NCBI GenBank assembly: GCA_948567375.1
Contig: OX419760.1
Coordinates: forward strand, 6,200,001-6,264,000
DNA: 64,000 nt
Source: Lunularia cruciata
Taxonomy: Eukaryota > Streptophyta > Marchantiopsida > Lunulariales > Lunulariaceae
Direction: 5' to 3'
The position numbers and the translations under genes are program-made. This document shows, in pieces, positions 34,430-46,346 of the stretch (within the stretch, counting starts at the first letter, position 1; every line of letters begins with the position of its first letter). The notes under the pieces are model-generated. The model was not told where the DNA came from and did not search any database. It saw only the letters and a program-made list of their open reading frames with translations.

Positions 34430-36110
34430 AGAAGAGATTTGCAACAATACCTATAAATTTGAGAAGAAATCCTATTTTTTGGATAGAAGACCATTGGCAA
34501 TGAGTGTTGGGACACAAGTGCTTGCCCTTTGGCCAAATATACATAAACACTCCTCAAGGTTGTATTTGTAAGAGCCTCAAAGCCAAAATAAAAGACTTAT
34601 TTATTGACAAGAAGTTGACACACATATATTGAATAGATGATCTCAAAGATCCTACTTAACAGGTCATCACAAAAATGATCATGAAACTCTTCAAGTCAAA
34701 ATGAATAGCCTACATAAACCTAAACCAAGCAATTTTCTTCCAACTTCTACATAAAGAGAAACCTTGTAAGTTGGGCATGAATGTTTTGAGAATGTGTCAA
34801 TAAGCTATTGTAGATGTGACTAAAGGAGGAGCTACAATTATAGCACACTTTGTTTTGCATTTGTACATAAGAATGGACCTTCTTATGGAAGAAGAGAAGG
34901 TGAAATACCTTGGCTACTTCCACCATCCAATATATTTCAATAGGCACCCAAACCTACTTAGGGAACTAACAAAATACTATGAGGTAGATGAGGAGTATGC
35001 TTGTTTGAAGGAGTTAGTATTTGTCAAAGATTCCTACCATAGGATGATTCCTTGTAAGAAGGTGCTAATAGCATAATCCAAGATCTAAGCCTTCAAGAAA
35101 CAAAAGCAAAATGTCCGAATGGTGGACAAGTCATCTGGTGAAGTGGAAGCAAAGAATCTCCCATAAATGAAGGGAATGATGATAAAATGGGCAAAGCGGG
35201 TCAATCTGCATCACAAATTACATATTGTTGCTTTGGGACATAATAAATAGTCAAGAAGTGATAATTCCTTCACTAGGATTTCATTGCTTGGGATGGATGA
35301 TGAGGTGAACATAGAGGATTAGGATGATGAAGTGTAGTTGTTTCAAATAACAAACAAAAATGAAAATATGGTTGGATCTCAAAAGAAGGGGAAATGATAG
35401 TAGAAGAAGATGAGGATATCCTTATCTTCCCCTTAAAAAGGATGCCAAAGAAAGCAACCACCATCATAGACTTTATCCTAAGTATCCTTGAAAACAAAGC
35501 TAGGTCATCAAGGAGCAAGCCAGATGACAAGAACCATATGAAAGAACAAGATCAAGTTAACAAAGAACATGGTTTGGATAAGGAATCACCTACAAAAGAA
35601 GAGGTCCTTAAAATGAAGGAGGAGGAGTACACAAGAGTGCACCTATAGGACAAGAGTGGAAATGTAGTCACATTTTATAATGCAGCAATTGCTCATAAAG
35701 AGGAGAGAGTGGAAAAAACAAATCAACCTATGAGCCTAAGGCCAAAAAAAAAAGATAGACAAAGAAGGAGAGCACTACTAAAGAAATCCTATGCCGCTTA
35801 AAACTCAAAGGAATTCACTTTCTTGGCTGATAATAGTCTATATGGTGAATATGGTGGCACTATAAAGGGAGACCTTAGAAGAAATAATGCCATTTTACAA
35901 GGAACTTGATCCTACAATCAAAGACCTTGTAACACTTGTACAACATCTCCACCAACTACCTCAATTTGAAGTGAAGGACAAGGCCCTACTTTGTAACAAG
36001 CAGAATAAGTTCAAAGAGCTTGAGACCAAAGAAGTGACATCTAAAGAGAAGGACATAGTGCTAGAGAAGTAGCATAAGGAAAAAAAAGAATGATGGGAAA
36101 AGAATGAGGC
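34430..36110 (+). mobile_element. Element E4, left part: Lys-rich gag-like coding sequence
   Basis: Plus-strand coding remnant with stops. Pieces read L-A-L-T-L-W-P-N-I-Y, M-D-L-L-M-E-E-E-K-V-K-Y-L-G-Y-F, Y-E-V-D-E-E-Y-A-C-L-K-E-L-V-F-V-K-D-S-Y, an acidic stretch E-E-D-E-D-I-L-I-F-P-L-K-R, D-K-S-G-N-V-V-T-F-Y-N-A-A-I, then a Lys/Glu-rich region. It ends at the M3 insertion and continues in the same frame at 54,829. The charged, coiled-coil-like architecture and the setting suggest a structural (gag-like) protein of a retroelement. I do not recognise a named family, and a captured host gene remains possible. Its left edge abuts the methyltransferase element's gag. Confidence 0.5.
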
Positions 36111-37205
36111 TATAAAAGACCAATAGTAGAATGGAAATATTAGAATGGAAGATCAAAGTGAAAGATCACATTGGGACTCTTGAATTAGGGAAACTCCAAA
36201 TGTCTAGCATGAGCTTGGGCTTTGGTATTTATAGGGAATATACAAGGCTCTTGAGAAGCTTCTCAAAAAGCTTCCTAGAGCCAGCTTCTTAGAGTGCAAG
36301 CAAAGCTAATCAGGAAGTTTCTTGAGAAACTTCCTTCTAGAAATCATCTAATTGGCATGTAAGCTAAACTAGTCAAGAAGCTTCCCAAGAAGCTTATTTT
36401 TAAAAGCCACCTATTTGGCATACAAGCTAAGCTAGCCGAGAAGTTTTCCAAAAAATTTCCTCCTGTAAGTGTAATATTTCAAGGACAAGAGAACCCTCAA
36501 GAGAAACACAAGCAAGAAAACACAAAACTTCACACTCAATACTTTGGTGCCCTAAAGGAACACCTTGTCTTTATTATATAGCAAAGAGTATCTCCTCAAA
36601 GGAAGTTCCATCCTTGGATCAAATCCATGGATTGGTGATCTGTTAGAAAGTTATTCCCTTAGATTAGTTCCATGGATGGGTGACATATTGTCCTTGTCCT
36701 ATTTGGTTGGTCAAACGGGTTGATCAAAGGGAATCTTTAGAGAATCTTCTTATAGGAAGCTCAAAATTATATGGGTGAGGTACCATTGGAAAGGTCTTAA
36801 GGGAGGGAGGGTGGGCCTTTTTCCTTACAAGAGGAGGAAAATCTTCTCATTTTCAAGGTCTAATCTATCCATTTAGGTCTCCCAAATTGGCTTTGAAATT
36901 TAAAAGGTGTTTTTGACTCCTACTCTATTTGTGGAAGTACTCTTTTGGTGACACCTCTATTTGATCTACTTAGTCCATCATATATAACATCCTTTTTGAT
37001 GTTACCAAGCTAATTTCCATATTTAGATGTCTAGCTATTGGTATTAAAAGAAGCCATCACTTGATATGCACATTACTCAATACTTGGAAGGTACCGAGTA
37101 GCTTCCTAGATGGTTCAAGAATATTCTTATAATTCTTGGCTAATTTGGCCTATTTGTTACTTTTTTATTCTCAACTAACTCATCTATAAATTCTATATTG
37201 TTACA
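36111..37205 (-). repeat. M3 3' LTR with nested family-A LTR
   Basis: Begins TATAAAAG (LTR end, TG mutated to TA) and ends ATTGTTACA on the plus strand. Family-B LTR sequence is readable on both sides of the nested family-A copy at 36,470-37,048. GAAGCTTC-type modules and a TTTATAGGG TATA region (reverse) are near 36,225-36,270. Confidence 0.85.
36470..37048 (-). mobile_element. Solo LTR, family A (A-LTR1)
   Basis: 579 bp, minus orientation, inserted in the M3 3' LTR. The plus strand starts TGTAATATTTC and ends GGTATTAAA (CA end mutated). Flanks GTAAG and AGAAG fit a worn 5-bp duplication. Single-unit type without the 155-bp duplication. Confidence 0.8.
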
Positions 37206-37267
37206 TATTCTCCCACTGTTAGTTGGTGACCTCCTTGTCACCATGGAAACTTCAAACTCTTGGATGG

Positions 37268-37814
37268 TGTGATACGCGTAGCTAGATATATTATCTAGAG
37301 GTGGAAATTGGCTTGGTAACATCTAGAAGGATATTATATATGATGGACTAAGTAGATCAGATAGAGTTTTCACCAAAAGAGTACTTCAACTAATAAGGCA
37401 GAAGTCAAAAACACCTTGAAAACTTTAGAGCAAATTTTGGAGACCTAAACAAATGAGTTAGGCCTTGAAATTACCCTCTCCCATGGCCAAAAAAGGTTGG
37501 CCTTGATGAAGATTGATTTTTTGTCTCATTGGGAACTTTCCAACAATATCTCACCCATGCAATTATGAGCTTCCTAAAAGAATATTCCTTAAAAATTCCT
37601 TCTAGTTAAACTTGTTTGACCAATCATATAGACAAAGGATGGTGTCACCCATCCACGCAACTAATCTTAGAGTGGAGCTTACTAACATGTCATCAATCCA
37701 TATATCTGATCCAAGTGTGGAGTTTCCTTTGAGTGGATCCTCTTTGTTATATAATAAAGTCAAGTGCTCCTTTGGGGCATCGGAGTATTGAGGAACTAAA
37801 GCTTTGTGTCTCTT
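37268..37814 (+). mobile_element. Truncated family-A LTR (A-LTR4)
   Basis: Starts TGTGATACGCGTAGCTAGAT (LTR start) and runs through the TATATAATAAAG region near 37,748 to about GTGTCTCTT, where the terminal ~50 bp are missing. Then M3 chromodomain-coding sequence (CCATACCCTTTCCAAAGG) resumes. The insertion plus a deletion removes most of the M3 chromodomain. Confidence 0.75.
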
Positions 37815-40672
37815 CCATACCCTTTCCAAAGGACTTTGTACTCCATATGTTGTTGACGGCCATGTTGAATGTGGCAAAGCGTAAGGATAAAATCAACTTC
37901 ATACTCCTCAGATTGTTGATAGAGACAAGAGGAGGAGGGAGTTGAATACAAGAGGAAAAGGAAGATGGATTAGAAAAAAAAGGTTTCAAATTGGAAACAT
38001 GAAAGGTAGGGTGAATTTTCATTTGACAAGGCAAGTCAATAAGCACTAAGAGAAAAGATTTGGTTGATATCAAATGGACCTATTCAATAAGGAGCAAGTT
38101 TATGCACGTTGATATCAAGAGGGAGAGTAGGTTATTAGAAGAAAGTATGACCTTATCGCACTTATTGTGTTTGACAATTTTGAGCAACAAGGAGATGAGA
38201 TTTGGCTTGTTGTTGGGATTGGGATATTATGGTCAAGAAGGTGAAAGTATGAGAGACATGAGATGGAGGAGAAGTAAGAATAAAATCTTGAACAAGTGGG
38301 TCTTGGAAATATATTAGGAAGAAAAGAGAGAATCTTGTGCTTGCCTATTTGGAATTATTGTAGGTAAACTCAATAATTGTAAGATATTCATCCCAATTGG
38401 TATGATGACTATTGACAAAGGCATGAAGCATATCCTCCAAGGTGAAATTTTCACGTTTGGTTTGTCCATCAATTTGAGGATCATAGGTTGTGGAAAAGCA
38501 AGCTTGGTGTTGAGTAGCTGGAACAGTGCTTGCCAATGTTTTTGGTGAATTGAGGATCATAAACAAAGATGAGTGCACAAGGCATCCCATGATGCTTGAA
38601 GATATTATAAAAGTAGATTTGGGCCAATGTTGGAGCATCCATTATATCAAAGGTTGGTGCTAAATAGGTTTGCTTACTAAGCTTATTGACAAACACCATC
38701 ATTGTTGTGTGGCCTTGCTTTGTCTTGGACAAAGATGTGATCAGATCTAAGCTTACATGTTCCCATCAAAGAGATGGATGGGAAGTGGTTGAAGGAGTCC
38801 ACTTAGTTTTTGGTTATTGGTCTTGTTGCATTGGCAGCTCTCACAAGATCAAAAAAACCTCAAACATTGCATGCCATGTTGGGCCATCATCATTGGCATT
38901 GTAGGGTACCCAAGGTCTAGTCCAGACCCATGTGACCAACAAATGGTAAGTCATGGGCTTCTTAAAGGTGCACAAGTTCTAGATCACCCTTGGCTAGAAC
39001 ATAGATCTGGTTCTCATAGAATAGAAGGTCTTCCTTGAAGGAGAAAGTGTGTTATTCTTTATCATGTGTTGCAAGTTGACCTTGTATCATTTGAAAGGAG
39101 TATTGTTGTAAAGTGGTCTTAAACTCAATTTGGACTTTTGAGTCAATTGATGCTATTGTAATTGCTATTGTGATTAGAGGAAGAGACTCCAAATTAGGTC
39201 ATTGTAATAGGGCATTAGGGATGACATGGAACCTATCAAGTTTGTACTCAAGTTTGAGGTCAAACAATTGTAGTTGTTCCTCCCATCAATGATTTCAACT
39301 CTTCATATGCTCCAAATATAATGTCTACAACAAGCGTTTGTGTTCAATTTGCATGATCACTTATTTCCCCAAGAAATAATGCCTCCATACCTTGGTGGCA
39401 TATACCATTGTTAGTTGATCTTGATCTCAAGCAATTTTTTTGTTTTTGGTGTTTAGTCGATGAGACACAAAGGCAATGGGATGTACCCACCCATCTAGAA
39501 ATTCTTATTTCAATACAACTCCAATGACAAAGTTAGAAGCATCAAAATCAACCACACAAGGTAGTTGAGGATCATATGATTGAAGAATGGATCTTGAAGA
39601 CACCATATATTTCAGTATTTGGAATGCCTCTTTGTGCTTGGTGGTCCATTTAAAGCTAGAGGTCTTTCCCAAGAGTTTGGTCAATGGTGTGACCATATGA
39701 GCATAGTTGTTGATGAATCATTAGTAAAAAATTGCCAATCTATTAAATACCCGTACATCTATGGCATCCTCTGAAATAGGCCAGTCAATAATGGCTTTGA
39801 TTTTCTCCTTTTCCATCTTGATCTCCACTCTAATGAGATCTTATGACCCAAGAAGGTAACTTCCTTTTGCCAGAAGGTACTCTTTGACTTCTTGTAGCAA
39901 AAATTCCATTAACATAGTCATCTTTGGACTTCTTGCATGTGAATTATATGTTCTACCTCTATCTTACTATAGATTAAAATATCATTCAAGAACAACACCA
40001 TGTATCTATCCAATAGCCTACCCAACATCTGTTGCATCTGATCCATGAAGACTATTGGAGCATTAATGAGCCCAAAAGGTAGAACTTTACATTCAAAATA
40101 CCCATACCTTGTGCAAAAGGTAGTCTTTTGTGCATCCTTTCTATCAATGAGAATTGCCAATATCCACTCTAGAGATCCAACTTGGAGAAGTATCTTTCTC
40201 CACTCAATAGATCTAGCAAGTCATCAATTCAAGGTAAGGGATATGTATTCTTCACTATTTGTTTATTGAGGCTATGATAATCAATATAGAAGCAAAGTCC
40301 TCCATCCTTCTTTGGAACAAATAGTATTGGTGCTCCCCAAGGAGATGTACTATATTGTATAAAATCCTTCTCTAACAACTCTATTAATGTTATTTGAAGT
40401 TCATCCAACTCCTTTAGTGAGAGTCAATAGATTGGTCTATTCATAGAGTACTTCTTGGCAATAATGCAATCTTGAAAGGCATATCACAATCAAAGGTAAT
40501 CTCTCCAGCAGATCATCTAGAAACACATATGCAAACTACTGAACTATTTAATCAATCATTGCTTGATGAGACTTTGGCCCTCATCATATTCTCTATGCAC
40601 AATAAGCTTGATCCACATTGCAAAACTAGTAATTTCTTCCTCCAAAGCTTACTCTATGGTTGCTTCACTAAT
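37815..40672 (-). pseudogene. M3 pol: RT, RNase H, integrase, chromodomain remnant
   Basis: Minus-strand order. RT about 40,480-39,840 (K-V-L-P-F-G-L-I-N-A; catalytic block F-L-N-D-I-L-I-Y-S-K near 39,985, with the first Asp of F-x-D-D changed to Asn). RNase H about 39,700-39,290 (Y-D-P-Q-L-P-C-V-V-D-F-D-A-S-N-F-V-I-G-V-V-L). Integrase about 39,080-38,350 (V-F-V-N-K-L-S-K-Q-T-Y-L-A-P-T-F). C-terminal H-P-T-F-H-V-S-N-L-K-P-F leads to a chromodomain cut by A-LTR4. The sequence is interrupted by stops throughout. M2 is inserted just upstream of RT. Confidence 0.85.
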
Positions 40673-41139
40673 TGTAAAAGACCGATGCCAAGGAGAAAAA
40701 TAGGAGAATGGAAGATTGGAGTGGAGATCACATTGGGACACTTCAATGAGGGAAACTCCAAATGCCTAGCATAAATTTGGGCTTTGGTATTTATAGAGAA
40801 GCATACAAGGATTTTGAGAAGTTTCTAAAAAGCTATTTTCTTAGAGTGCAAGTCAAGCTAACAAGGAAGCTTCTCAAGAAACTTCTTTCTAGAATTCACC
40901 TACTTGGCTGCAAACTAAGCTAGCCAAGAAGCTTCCTTCTTGAAGCCACCTACTTGGCATGCAAGCTAAGCAGCTAGGAAGTTTCCCAAGAATGAATCAC
41001 TACTTGACATGCACATTACCCAATACTTGGAAGGTACCAAGAAGCTTCATAGATTCTTTTAGAAACTCTAGGATAACTTAACACTATTTGCTACTTTGTT
41101 AGTCTTAACTAACTCATTGATAAACTCCATATTGTTACA
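40673..41139 (-). repeat. M2 3' LTR
   Basis: 467 bp. Plus strand from TGTAAAAGACC to ATTGTTACA. A purine-rich tract (minus strand) abuts it at 41,140-41,160, as expected before a 3' LTR. Confidence 0.88.
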
Positions 41140-41177
41140 TATTACTCCATTGCGAGTTGGTGACGTCCTCATCACCA

Positions 41178-44000
41178 TTAAAGCTTCAAACTCTTGGATG
41201 ACCATTTGTGCATTTTGGAGATGAGAAAGAGGCTCCCAAGGGGCATCATGAAGGGGATACCCTTTCCAAAGGACCTTATACTCAATATGTTGTTGGCAGC
41301 CATGTTAAATGTGATGACACACAAGGATATAATCAACTTCATACTCTTCATGATTGTTAATAGGCACGAGAGGAGGAAGGGGTTGGCCATGAGAGGAAAA
41401 GGAAGATGGATTAGAGAAAAGGGTTTCAGCTTGGAAATATGAAAGATAGGGTGGATTTGAATATGAGAAGGCAAGGTAAGTTGATAAGCAACAAGAGAAA
41501 TGATTTAGGTGACATCAAATAGACCTATCTAATTAAGAGCAAGTTTATGGACTTAGATATCAAGTGGGAGGGGTAGTTTTCTACAAGAAAGCATGACCTT
41601 ATCACCAAGTTGAAAAGTAAGATCACAATAGTGGAAGTCCGCATATTGTTTTTGACAATTTTGAGCAACAAGGAGATGAGATTTGGCTTGTTGTAGGGAT
41701 TGGGATATGGTGGTCAAGAGTGGGAAATATGAAAGACATGAGATGGAGGCAAATCAAGAAGGGAATCTGGAACAAGTGGGTCTTGGCCAAAAAGGAAGAA
41801 GAAGAGAATCTGGTGCTTGCATGTTTGGAATTATTGGATGCAAACTCAACAACTACAACAGACTCATCCCAATTGGTATGATGAATGTTGATAAAGGCAT
41901 GAAACATATCTTCCAAGGTGCAATTTTCATATTTAGTTTATCCATCAATTTGAGGATGATAGGCAATGGACAAAGCAAGCTTGGTGTTGGGTATTTGGAA
42001 GAGTGTTTGCCAAAATTTTCCAACAAAACAAGGATCACGGTTGGAGATGAGTACACGAGGCATCCCATGATGCTTGAAGACATTGTCAAAGTACATTTGG
42101 GCCAATGTTGGAGCATCCACTATATCAAAGGTTGGTGCCAAATGGATTTTTTTACTTAGCTTATCCACAAACACCATGATTTTATATGATCTTGCTTTGT
42201 CTTGGGCAAGGATGTGATGAGATCTAAGCTCATATGTTCTTATCAAGTAGATGGGATGGGAAGTGGTTGAAGGAGTCCACTCGTTTTTTGGTTACTAGCC
42301 TTATTACGTTGGTAGCTCTCACAAGATCAGATAAACTCTTGAACATCTTGTGCCATGTTGGTCCACCACCATTGGTGTTGTAGGGTACCCAAGGTCTTGT
42401 CCACACCCATGTGACTAGCGATTGGTAAGTCATGGGCTTCTTAGAGGCACACAAGTCAAAGATTACCTTTGGTTGGAACATAGATCCGGTTCTCACAAAA
42501 TAAAAGGCTTTTCTTGAAAGAGAAGGTGTTGTACTTCATGTTGCATGTTGCATGACAACCCTAGGCCATTTGAAAGAAAGGATCTTGTTGTAAAGCTATC
42601 TTAAACTCAATTTGGACTTTGGAATCAATTGACACCATCATAATTGCCGCCGTGATGAGAGGAAGAGACTTCAAATCAGGTTGTTGTGATACGCATGAGG
42701 GGTTGACATGAAATTGGCTGGGTTTGTACTCAAGTTTGATGTTAAGAAATTATAGTTGTTCTTCCCATTGATGATGTCAACTCTTCATGTGTTCCAAATG
42801 TAATATTTGCAACAAGGGTTTTTGATTGGTTTGCATGGTCACTTGTTTCTCCAAGAGATAATACCTCCATACCTTGGTGGCATATACCATTTCTAGTTAT
42901 TCCTAATCTCAAGTAAAGTAATTCCTTTCTGTAGTATTTAGTCAGCAAGACACAAAGGCAATAAGATGTAACCCATCTAGGAATTCCTAATGCAACATGG
43001 CTCCAATCACAAAGTTAGAAGTATCAAAATCAACCACACAAGGTTGTTGAGGGTCATATGGTTGAAGAATAGGTCTTTAAGACACTATATTTTTAGCTTT
43101 TGGAATGATTTTTTTGTGCTTGGTGGTACATTGAAAACTCAAGTTCTCCCTAAGAGGTCAATCAATGGTATAATCACATGAGCATCATAGTGGATGAACC
43201 ATCAGTAAAAACTTGCCAATCCATTAAATGCCCATACTTCTATAGCATCCTTTGGAGTAGGCCAATCAACAATGGCCTTGATTTTCTCCTCTTCCATCTT
43301 GATCTCCTCCGATGAAATCTTGTGACCCAAGAAGGTAACTTCCTTTTACTACAAGGTATAGTTTGACTTCCTGCAATAAAATGATGTAGTCGTCTGAGGA
43401 CTTCTCATATGTGATTTGTGTCATCTGCCTCTGTCTTGTTATAGATTAAAGTGTCATCCAAAAACACCACCACATACCAATCCAATAGCCTATCCAACAC
43501 CCAATGCATTTGATCCATGAAGACTACTGGAGCATTAGTGAGCCCAAAAGGCAGAACTCTCTATTCAAAATGCCCATACCTTCTATGAAAGGTAGTCTTT
43601 TGCACATCTTCTCTATCAATGGGATTTTCTAATAGTTGCTTTGAAGATCTAACTTGGAGAAGTATTGTGCTCCACTCAATTGATTGAGCAAGTCATCAAT
43701 TTGAGACAAGTGATATGCATTCTTCACTGTTTGTTTATTGAGGTCATGATAATCAATATAGAAGCAAAGTCTTCCATCCTTCTTTGGAACAAATAGTATC
43801 GGTACTCCCCAAGGAGATGTACTATGTTGTGTAAAATCCTTCCCCAACTACTCGATTAGTGTTGTTCTAAGTTTATCCAACTCCTTTGGTGAGAGCCAAT
43901 AGATTGGCTACTCACTATAGTACTTCTTGGCAATAACTCAATTTTGAAGGGCATACCACAATCAAAGGGTAATCCCTTTGGTAGATCATATGGAAACATA
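41178..44000 (-). pseudogene. M2 pol: RT, RNase H, integrase, chromodomain
   Basis: RT about 43,960-43,240 with [21 protein letters not shown] and V-F-L-D-D-T-L-I-Y near 43,455. RNase H about 43,090-42,640. Integrase about 42,500-41,600 with V-F-V-D-K-L-S-K-K-I-H-L-A-P-T-F-D and F-K-H-H-G-M-P-R. C-terminal H-P-I-F-H-I-S-K-L-K-P-F and a chromodomain near 41,370-41,180. Frames are interrupted repeatedly, so non-functional. Confidence 0.85.
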
Positions 44001-44299
44001 TTTGAAAACTCATAGACTATTTGATCAACTATTGCTTGATGAAACTTCTAGCCCTCCTCAAATTCTCCATGTGCAATTGGCTTGATCCACACTGCAAAAA
44101 TAGACTTATCTTTCTACAAAGCTTGTTCTATGGTTGCTTTATTGACAAACTTCCCATCTTGGGACTTGCCTTCCTTCAACGTGTGCTCTATAGCTACTTT
44201 CTTAATAAACTTCCCATCTTGGGATTGATTATTCTTAGATGTCTTACTCAAAGATGCCAAACAACATCATTAGAAATTCTTACTTTGGTGTTGTACTTG

Positions 44300-45700
44300 A
44301 ATTTATCATTGGGTCAAATCAAATAGAACCTTGTGATATTCAAGCAAAGGCAAACCTAGAATGACATCATAGTGTAGAGATGTCACTACAAACCTTATCC
44401 ACTCCACATACTCCTTTCTAATCTTGAATGTAACCGGATGTGAGGTATGGAATATAGAACCCTTTCTACCATCCACCATCATCAATCTACTTTTAATTAT
44501 TGGCTTGATAGGAATACTTAAAATTCCTTTGCTAATTGCTTGGATATGCAATATTCTTTGAACTTCTAGAATCCACCAAAAATATACAACCATGGTCAAA
44601 TATCATACCTTGCAAGTGAAGCAAACTTGCATAGGCTGAGCTTTCAATCCCATTGGAACTAATAGGTAACTCAAAAATCTCTTATTGGGATTCATTATTT
44701 CCTTGATCATTTTACTCCACAAACTCTATTTGGGCAATTTGTTGAGGTCATTCATTCTTGAGTGGACATTCAACAATGCAATATCTAATTTGGCAAGAAT
44801 AAAAGCAAACAGCATTTTGTTGCAATCTTTCTCTACCTGCAATGCCAAGTGGTCTTTGTTAGATGGCATCAATCTCCATTGGTTTGGGCTTCACCAATCA
44901 TGTGTAGTGTATTGGTAGGTTTTGTGGAGGTTGAGCTTGAGACCAAGTTGTTGCAACCAAGGAATCAAAGCATTCAACCTACTACATGGCTTCCTCCAAC
45001 TATTTTGGCTCTTGCATGATCACCTTTAGTTTGGTTTGTGACTTCAAGCCCCTCACAAATCAATCCATAGCTTCACCTTCCAATATATCTAGAATTTGCA
45101 TGATGGTGTTCTAGAATTGCATGATGTAGCTTCTTATAGAGCCAATTTGCTTAAAATATACCAACCTATCTCGTGCAGCTCGTATGACATTTAAAGCTTG
45201 GAATCAACTAATTATTTTACTCTTGAATTCTACCCATGTCAAGATTGGTGTAAAAAATTGCCATAAAAAATTGCCATTTAGCTTACTCTACTTAGAATTG
45301 CCACCATAGTTTTGCTACTCTATCCAATTGGCTAGAAGCCAAGAGAATCTATTTCCATTCATTTTGAAGATTTGTAGCTTCAAAGTGATGTTTGTAATCA
45401 AACACAAATTCTTCACTGCATCCGAGAGATTCTTGCCTTCAAATACCTTAGGCTTTGAAAATTGTATTTGGTCTTTTTCTTCTCAAAATAATGCTCTCTC
45501 TACTTGATCTTATCATTGATGATCTTGTTCTTCCAACAATCAAGTAAGGTGCTAGATTTGTTGTTGAATGGCAATGATAACCATAGGCATTGCCACCATG
45601 ATTAATAATCTATCAAACTACCTATAGTTGATCTAAGTTGACATGTAGATGCAACACATCCACCATTCTCCATAAGTTACAATCAAAAGTACCAAGTGTT
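44300..45700 (-). pseudogene. M2 gag, zinc knuckle and protease
   Basis: Protease-like frame 44,599-44,306: I-P-I-K-P-x-I-x-S-R-L-M-M-V-D-G-R-K-G-S, then P-L-H-Y-D-V-I-L-G-L-P-L-L-E. The knuckle near 44,810-44,765 is degraded (C-F-Y-S-C, H changed to Y or C). Gag follows to about 45,700. Order and homology match B1. Confidence 0.75.
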
Positions 45701-45853
45701 TGTCAGACAAGGTGATTGCATTCAAAAAAATTTACCCAAAGTGTGAGATGATAAACTGAGTGAATAATTTTTGGTTAGTACATGGACACAAAAATCACAA
45801 TGGTTTGGCAAAAATGGATTTGGTGGTCCATAAATTCCATCCATCCTATTCTT

Positions 45854-45865
45854 GCTCTGATACCA
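45854..45865 (-). other. Primer-binding site of M2 (initiator tRNA-Met)
   Basis: Minus-strand TGGTATCAGAGC, identical to the standard plant retrotransposon site complementary to the 3' end of initiator tRNA-Met, one base inside the 5' LTR. Confidence 0.92.
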
Positions 45866-45866
45866 A

Positions 45867-46346
45867 TGTAAAAGATTGAGATCAAGGAGAGAAATAGGAG
45901 AATGGAAGCTTGGAGTGGAAGATCACATTGGGACACTTGAATGAAACTCCAAATTTCTAGCATGAGCTTGAGCTTTGGTATTTATAGGGAAGCATGCAAG
46001 GCTCTTGAGAAGCTTCCTTAAAGTTTTTTTCCTAGAATGCAAGTCAAGCTAACTAGGAAACTTCTCAAGAAGTTTCCTTTTAGAAGTTGCATACTTGGCA
46101 TCTAACCTAAGCTAGCCAACAAGCTTCCCAAGAAGCTTCTTTCTAAGAGCCACCTACTTGGCATGCAAGTTAAGCTAGCCAAGAAGCTTCCCAAGAATGA
46201 ATCACCACTTCACATGCATGTTACCCAATACTTGGAAGGTACCAAGAAGCTTCCTAGATGCTTCTAGAATATTCTAAGCTAATTTAGCGTATTTGCTACT
46301 TGTTTAGTCTTGACTAACTTGTTTGGTAAACTCCATATTGTTAACA
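45867..46346 (-). repeat. M2 5' LTR
   Basis: 480 bp, plus strand TGTAAAAGATTG to GTTAACA. It contains several GAAGCTTC modules and a perfect three-unit HSE pattern TTCTAGAATATTC at 46,262-46,274. A minus-strand TATA box (TATAAATACC) lies near 45,978-45,987. Confidence 0.9.

Larger units (their letters stand above)
28900..34430 (-). mobile_element. Ty3/gypsy retrotransposon carrying a DNA methyltransferase
   Basis: Order on the minus strand: gag (34,421 to about 33,500), CCHC zinc knuckle (33,496-33,455), Gly/Arg-rich tail, [solo LTR 33,336-32,618], C5 cytosine methyltransferase (32,612 to about 32,020), pol linker, reverse transcriptase, RNase H, integrase, then an unassigned tail. The RT-before-integrase order and the RT motifs place it in Ty3/gypsy. 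From the zinc knuckle to the end of methyltransferase motif IV the reading frame is shared and has only one internal stop (a TGA near 33,385, consistent with CGA to TGA). The linker to RT is in another frame, so either a programmed shift or decay separates the two. No protease was recognised, and no matching LTR pair was found: gag abuts element E4 at about 34,430. The copy is dead. Confidence 0.8.
40673..46346 (-). mobile_element. Full-length chromovirus M2 (family B) inside M3
   Basis: 5,674 bp with both LTRs (40,673-41,139 and 45,867-46,346), primer-binding site and all internal domains in the order of B1. It interrupts M3 between protease and RT: the sequence ACAAACTTCCCATCTTG that resumes at 46,352 is homologous to M2's own 44,143-44,160. 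The flanking 5-mers (CTAAT and ACATT) do not match well, so the target duplication is uncertain. Coding regions contain many stops. Confidence 0.88.

Noticed and set aside
28900-34430. Family-A LTRs as the LTRs of the methyltransferase element
   Set aside because: The only family-A copy in it is inverted, interrupts its coding frame and has its own CCTTA duplication. Nothing of family A is seen at the element's ends.
40673-46346. Perfect target duplication for M2
   Set aside because: The flanking 5-mers CTAAT and ACATT differ at several positions. The insertion is supported by LTRs and interrupted homology instead.
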